Program-made: the position numbers and the translations under genes | The notes under the pieces: model-generated | Databases searched by the model: none | What the model was told of the DNA's origin: nothing | Seen by the model: the letters and a program-made list of their open reading frames with translations, nothing else | Assembly: GCA_020466095.1 (NCBI GenBank) | Contig: CM035809.1 | Location: forward strand, 23,063,942 to 23,127,941 | Direction: 5' to 3' | DNA from: Chlorops oryzae | Lineage: Eukaryota; Arthropoda; Insecta; Diptera; Chloropidae | DNA: 64,000 nt | Shown: positions 60,591 through 64,000 of the stretch, one piece after another | Position numbering within the stretch: position 1 is the stretch's first letter | Layout of the letters: each line of letters starts with the position of its first letter

Positions 60591-61115
60591 TTTTCCTCTA
60601 TTTTTTATACTTTTTCTCTTTGTTTCTCTCTCTCTCTCTCTTTTTACTTCTTTCTCTTTCCTGTTCCATCTCTACTTCCTCTTCCCTCTCTCTCTATATT
60701 TCCTCTCTCTCTATATTTCCTCTCTCTCTATATTTCCTCTCTCTCTATTTTCCTCTCTATCTATATTTCCTCTCTCTCTCTATATTTCCTCTCTCTCTCT
60801 ATATTTCCTTTCTCTCTTTCCTCTCTCTCTCTCTCTTTCCTCCTCTCTCTCTCTCTCTTTCCTCCTCTCTCTCTCTCTCTTTCCTCCTCTCTCTCTCTCT
60901 CTTTCCTCCTCTCTCTCTCTTTCCTCCTCTCTCTCTCTCTCCTTCGTCCTCTCTCTCTCTCTCTCTTCCTCCTCTCTCTCTCTCTCTCTCTCTCCTTCTC
61001 TCTCTCTCTTCTCTCTCCTTCGTCCTCTCTCTCTTCTCTCTCCTTCGTCTCTTCTCTCTCTCTCTCTCCTTCGTCCTCTCTCTCTCTCTCCTTCGTCCTC
61101 TCTCTCTCTCTCTTC

Positions 61116-61155
<40 letters not shown>

Positions 61156-61205
61156 ATCTCTCTCTTTCTCTATTTCCTTTTCTTCTCTCTCTCTCTTTCT
61201 CTATT

Positions 61206-61236
<31 letters not shown>

Positions 61237-61272
61237 ATTTCCTTCTCTATCTCTCTCTCTCTCTCTCTCTCA
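60591..61272. repeat. (CT)n / (TTCCTCCTCTCTC)n low-complexity tract
   Basis: Pure pyrimidine on this strand for almost 680 bp. The 296-codon frame across it reads Leu-Ser repeats and is not a gene. Polypurine-polypyrimidine tracts of this length can form triplex DNA. Confidence 0.95.
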
Positions 61273-61932
61273 ATTTTTAGCTCTTTCGCCATTTCTTTCT
61301 CCCTCCATTTTTTTAAATCGGGCTTCTTGCTCCTTTCGCTTTATTATTTACCCCTTTTTGTCTTATTTCTTTCTCTGTTTTATCCTTCTATTTCTTCATT
61401 TGCCCGCTTTTCTCCATTTTAAAACCATTTATGAAACAGCCTTCTTACATATGTATGTCTATCACATCGCTTTAAATTCTAGAAAAGGCACATTAAAAAA
61501 TGCACATTAGTCAAAATTAATCCCTAAATGGAATTTGTTGAACAGTGGGGAGATTTCTTTAAACAATTACACAAATTAGAGCTTTGGGTAATGGTCGTGC
61601 ATATAAAACATACGCATACATGCTTAATAAGGGCGCACGTGCGCGTTATGCTAAATGTTTGTAAAATCCACAAATCCTCAATTGTTTTGCACTATGGCAA
61701 CCCTCGGCTTAATCCGTCCATTTTTTTTTTATAGTTCTTTTTTTTAAATAGAATGTTTAATTCGAAATTCTTGTCTTCTCAAACGAGATAATAAGATAAA
61801 AAGGAAGAACATCCCTTATTTCGCAAGAGAGAAAGCATTGATAGTTAAGAAAATATTTAAACGTGTCGTCCTTGAAGAAATAGGGTGAATTGGCTAAAAT
61901 TTTCATGCTTGAGCTAATAAATGAAGTTTAAA

Positions 61933-62321
61933 TCAGGGAATTTTGGATGCGAAAGATAAGAAACGTATGACAAAAAGGAAAAAAAAATGTGCAAAAAACT
62001 CAAAAACCATTTGGGAAAACGGTGACATTTGCGATACCTTGCTGTGTTTCAACTTTCCATTAAAATAAAGGTGCTCATTGTTGAAAGGACTTTCCATTTG
62101 TTGTATATGAGTGCCGTCCATGGCACCGATGACGCCAGGCATACCGCATTTTTCATTGAAACCCTGTTTAACGCGCCTTTTTTTTCCATCTCTTCCTTCA
62201 TGACATAGCGCCGTCTTTCTATAGCTCTACATACTTCCTTCAGGCACCACGTAGAGAAAATAGATTGAGCTAGTTCTGCATTGAAATTTTGCCCAATTTG
62301 GTGCTGGTTGGTAGCCGCCAC
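61933..62321 (-). pseudogene. PIF/Harbinger transposase fragment (DDE_Tnp_4), frameshifted
   Basis: Two overlapping minus-strand frames together resemble the middle of a HARBI1-like transposase. The upstream frame (62140-62321) has NAELAQSIFSTWCLKEVCRA and a run of charged residues. The downstream frame (61933-62142) has MPGVIGAMDGTHIQQMESP, the first catalytic Asp block of PIF/Harbinger transposases, then YFNGKLKHSK. The frames switch near the T8 run at about 62179-62186, so one base has been lost or gained there. The N-terminal part and the other catalytic residues are not evident nearby. It is a decayed copy, or a fragment with a sequencing indel on top. Confidence 0.75.
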
Positions 62322-62329
62322 CTTTTCCT

Positions 62330-64000
62330 AAAAATTTTATATGAAAAGACGCAACATTTTGCTGAAAAAAAATATTTACTGTTTGTTTACCAACTTTTGA
62401 CTAAATATTTTCCTTTCTTCTCTTAAACTCATAATATTTGTTTAATTTTTTCGTTGATTTTGCTGATTTTGCCGATTTCGCCTTTCACTAGTTTGACTAG
62501 TCCCAAAGACTCCCTCAAACCATAACGGGATTAACTTCAAGACTTGAAAACGGTTGAACATCTATCCTTTGGTGTTTTTCTAAAAATTCAATTCTCTTTT
62601 TGGCAGTTTGACAATAAGCGTGAGAACTACCATTAGGCTCCCGCTGAAAACGTTTTTACCTTCGCAAGAAATGGTGTTGCTGCCTCTGTTTTCGAACTAA
62701 AAAAGTTTTTTTAAACTACTCGTTACAAAGTAATCGGTACAATAGGTTCGGACAAACTTCTATGATGTTTTCATGATCGCATTGTTAAATTTAAAACAGA
62801 ACTGAAAAAATTTGTTTGTAAAATTACTCGTTACAAAGTATTCGGTATTTTATATTGCAATTGGACCGATTTCTGAAATCTTTTCATTATTACAACTGAA
62901 TTACTTGCATAGAAAAATACATTTAACTAAATGTCTACAAGGTCACGGTTAGTAAAAAAATATAAGTACCTATGGTCAAAACCGCAAAAATGTCAACCGT
63001 GACAAGAAATTTTTTTCTTCTAATTATTGCAATTTTTTTTAAGGTTTATTAAAATAATGGCCTTTTAAAAGTCTGGCTGTAATAATAAATTGAAAAAAAA
63101 AATGGAAAAGATTTTGATATTTGCTTGAAAAGTGTTTTTGTCCCACTGTCGTTGTACCAAAACTGCGCCTTTTTCAACTGGCAGCTGCACAGATGTTATA
63201 TTCTTTTTAAAATAGGTTTGTTTTTCTTCCTTTTTTGAAGATAAATGAAACTATATGTATATACTTCGAATCTTCAACATCCCCGTCGATCGTCTTCCCA
63301 AGAACGAGTTCAATTTCATCCTTTTTATCATCAATCATCTTCAATAAGGAGTAACGAAGATATGAACATGCCCACAAAACTATATAGAATGCAAGTATAT
63401 AAAAATTTAATAAATAATCTGAAATGAAGAGAATAAGGGGAAAAATTGCTATTCATGCACGAAATCCCTTTCAACAGAATTCATGCATAAAGAAACTAAA
63501 GAATCTTTCAGAAAATTCTTAAAGATTACGTTGCCCATTTCTAGTTGAGAGGAGTTGCACGCTTACTATTCCGTGACTGCCTCGATCTTGAGTCTTGAGT
63601 CTTTGAGGCTTAAGTTTCCAGTGTTGAAACTTGATGTCATTCATTTTGATTTTGTTCTTCTTTGGCGTCTTCTTATTAATCTTGTTGTTATTTTTACTTT
63701 TTATGTTTATTTCCTTCCTTCATGCTTTTCTCTCCACTAACTTTAATGGGGTCCTCCTGTAATGGTTATTATAATAATTATTATAATGACATAACGAGCA
63801 TAAAAAAAAAAAATTGCTCTAATAGCATGCTTAATGCAATAAATTTTATATTTCGTTCGTTAAAAGTAGATTTTTTTTTCGAGCTTCGATAGCATAAATT
63901 ACATACATATTTCAACTGCAATTTACAACGGCGAAAAATGATGGCCTGGTCTCCTCGCCTATATTGAGCTTTCATGAATTTCGCACGTAAACGACGCCAT
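62330..64000. other. No gene recognised
   Basis: AT-rich. Two phrases (ACTCGTTACAAAGTAATCGG at 62718 and ACTCGTTACAAAGTATTCGG at 62825) form an old duplication. Short frames at 63245-63975 show no family features. Confidence 0.45.

Noticed and set aside
60620..61510. 296-codon plus-strand ORF
   Set aside because: Translation of the CT tract (Leu-Ser repeats) with no start context, family or unique sequence apart from the last ~50 codons.

Overview
The window is AT-rich eukaryotic DNA from an insect, most likely a higher (cyclorrhaphan) fly. Five protein-coding genes can be recognised, all with short fly-style introns. Their intergenic and intronic DNA is filled with foldback elements (MITEs), minisatellites and (TG)n or (CATA)n microsatellites, as in mid-sized dipteran genomes such as tephritids. 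The family placement is inference; the insect origin rests on gene content and protein sequence.

Layout. 0-15.9 kb has no recognised gene. It holds MITEs (P-like, hAT-like, TTAA-flanked), a ~1 kb palindrome and a ~49-bp minisatellite. 16.1-17.65 kb (+) is a two-exon homeobox gene of the Not/NOTO family. 20.1-30.8 kb (-) is an eight-exon spastizin/ZFYVE26 gene with a FYVE finger. 32.0-35.2 kb (+) is a nine-exon Vps39 gene. 37.4-38.0 kb (+) is rev7 (MAD2L2), converging on the intronless splicing factor noi (SF3A3; -, 38.1-39.6 kb). A first coding exon of an unidentified + strand gene lies at 40.99-41.21 kb with TATCGATA motifs upstream. The last ~22 kb holds no further confident gene and could be the long first intron of that gene. 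It contains hAT and PIF/Harbinger-like MITEs, a tandem CGATA array, a second orientation of the minisatellite, a TTA-rich tract, CT-rich tracts and a frameshifted PIF/Harbinger transposase remnant.

The genes do separate jobs: developmental transcription (Not), endolysosome/autophagy (ZFYVE26 and Vps39, arranged head to head), translesion synthesis and chromosome maintenance (rev7), and U2 snRNP splicing (noi). No operon-like or bacterial defence-like system is present. The most interesting material is the repeat biology: a two-copy MITE family with P-element-like 31-bp ends and an 8-bp duplication, a TCCGAAA minisatellite family at four loci in both orientations, TTAA- and TTA/TAA-flanked MITE families, and a CGATA tandem array.

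Five single-base frameshifts in ZFYVE26, one or two in the homeobox gene, and direct repeats that differ mainly by single-base losses point to an imperfect consensus sequence or, less likely, to gene decay.
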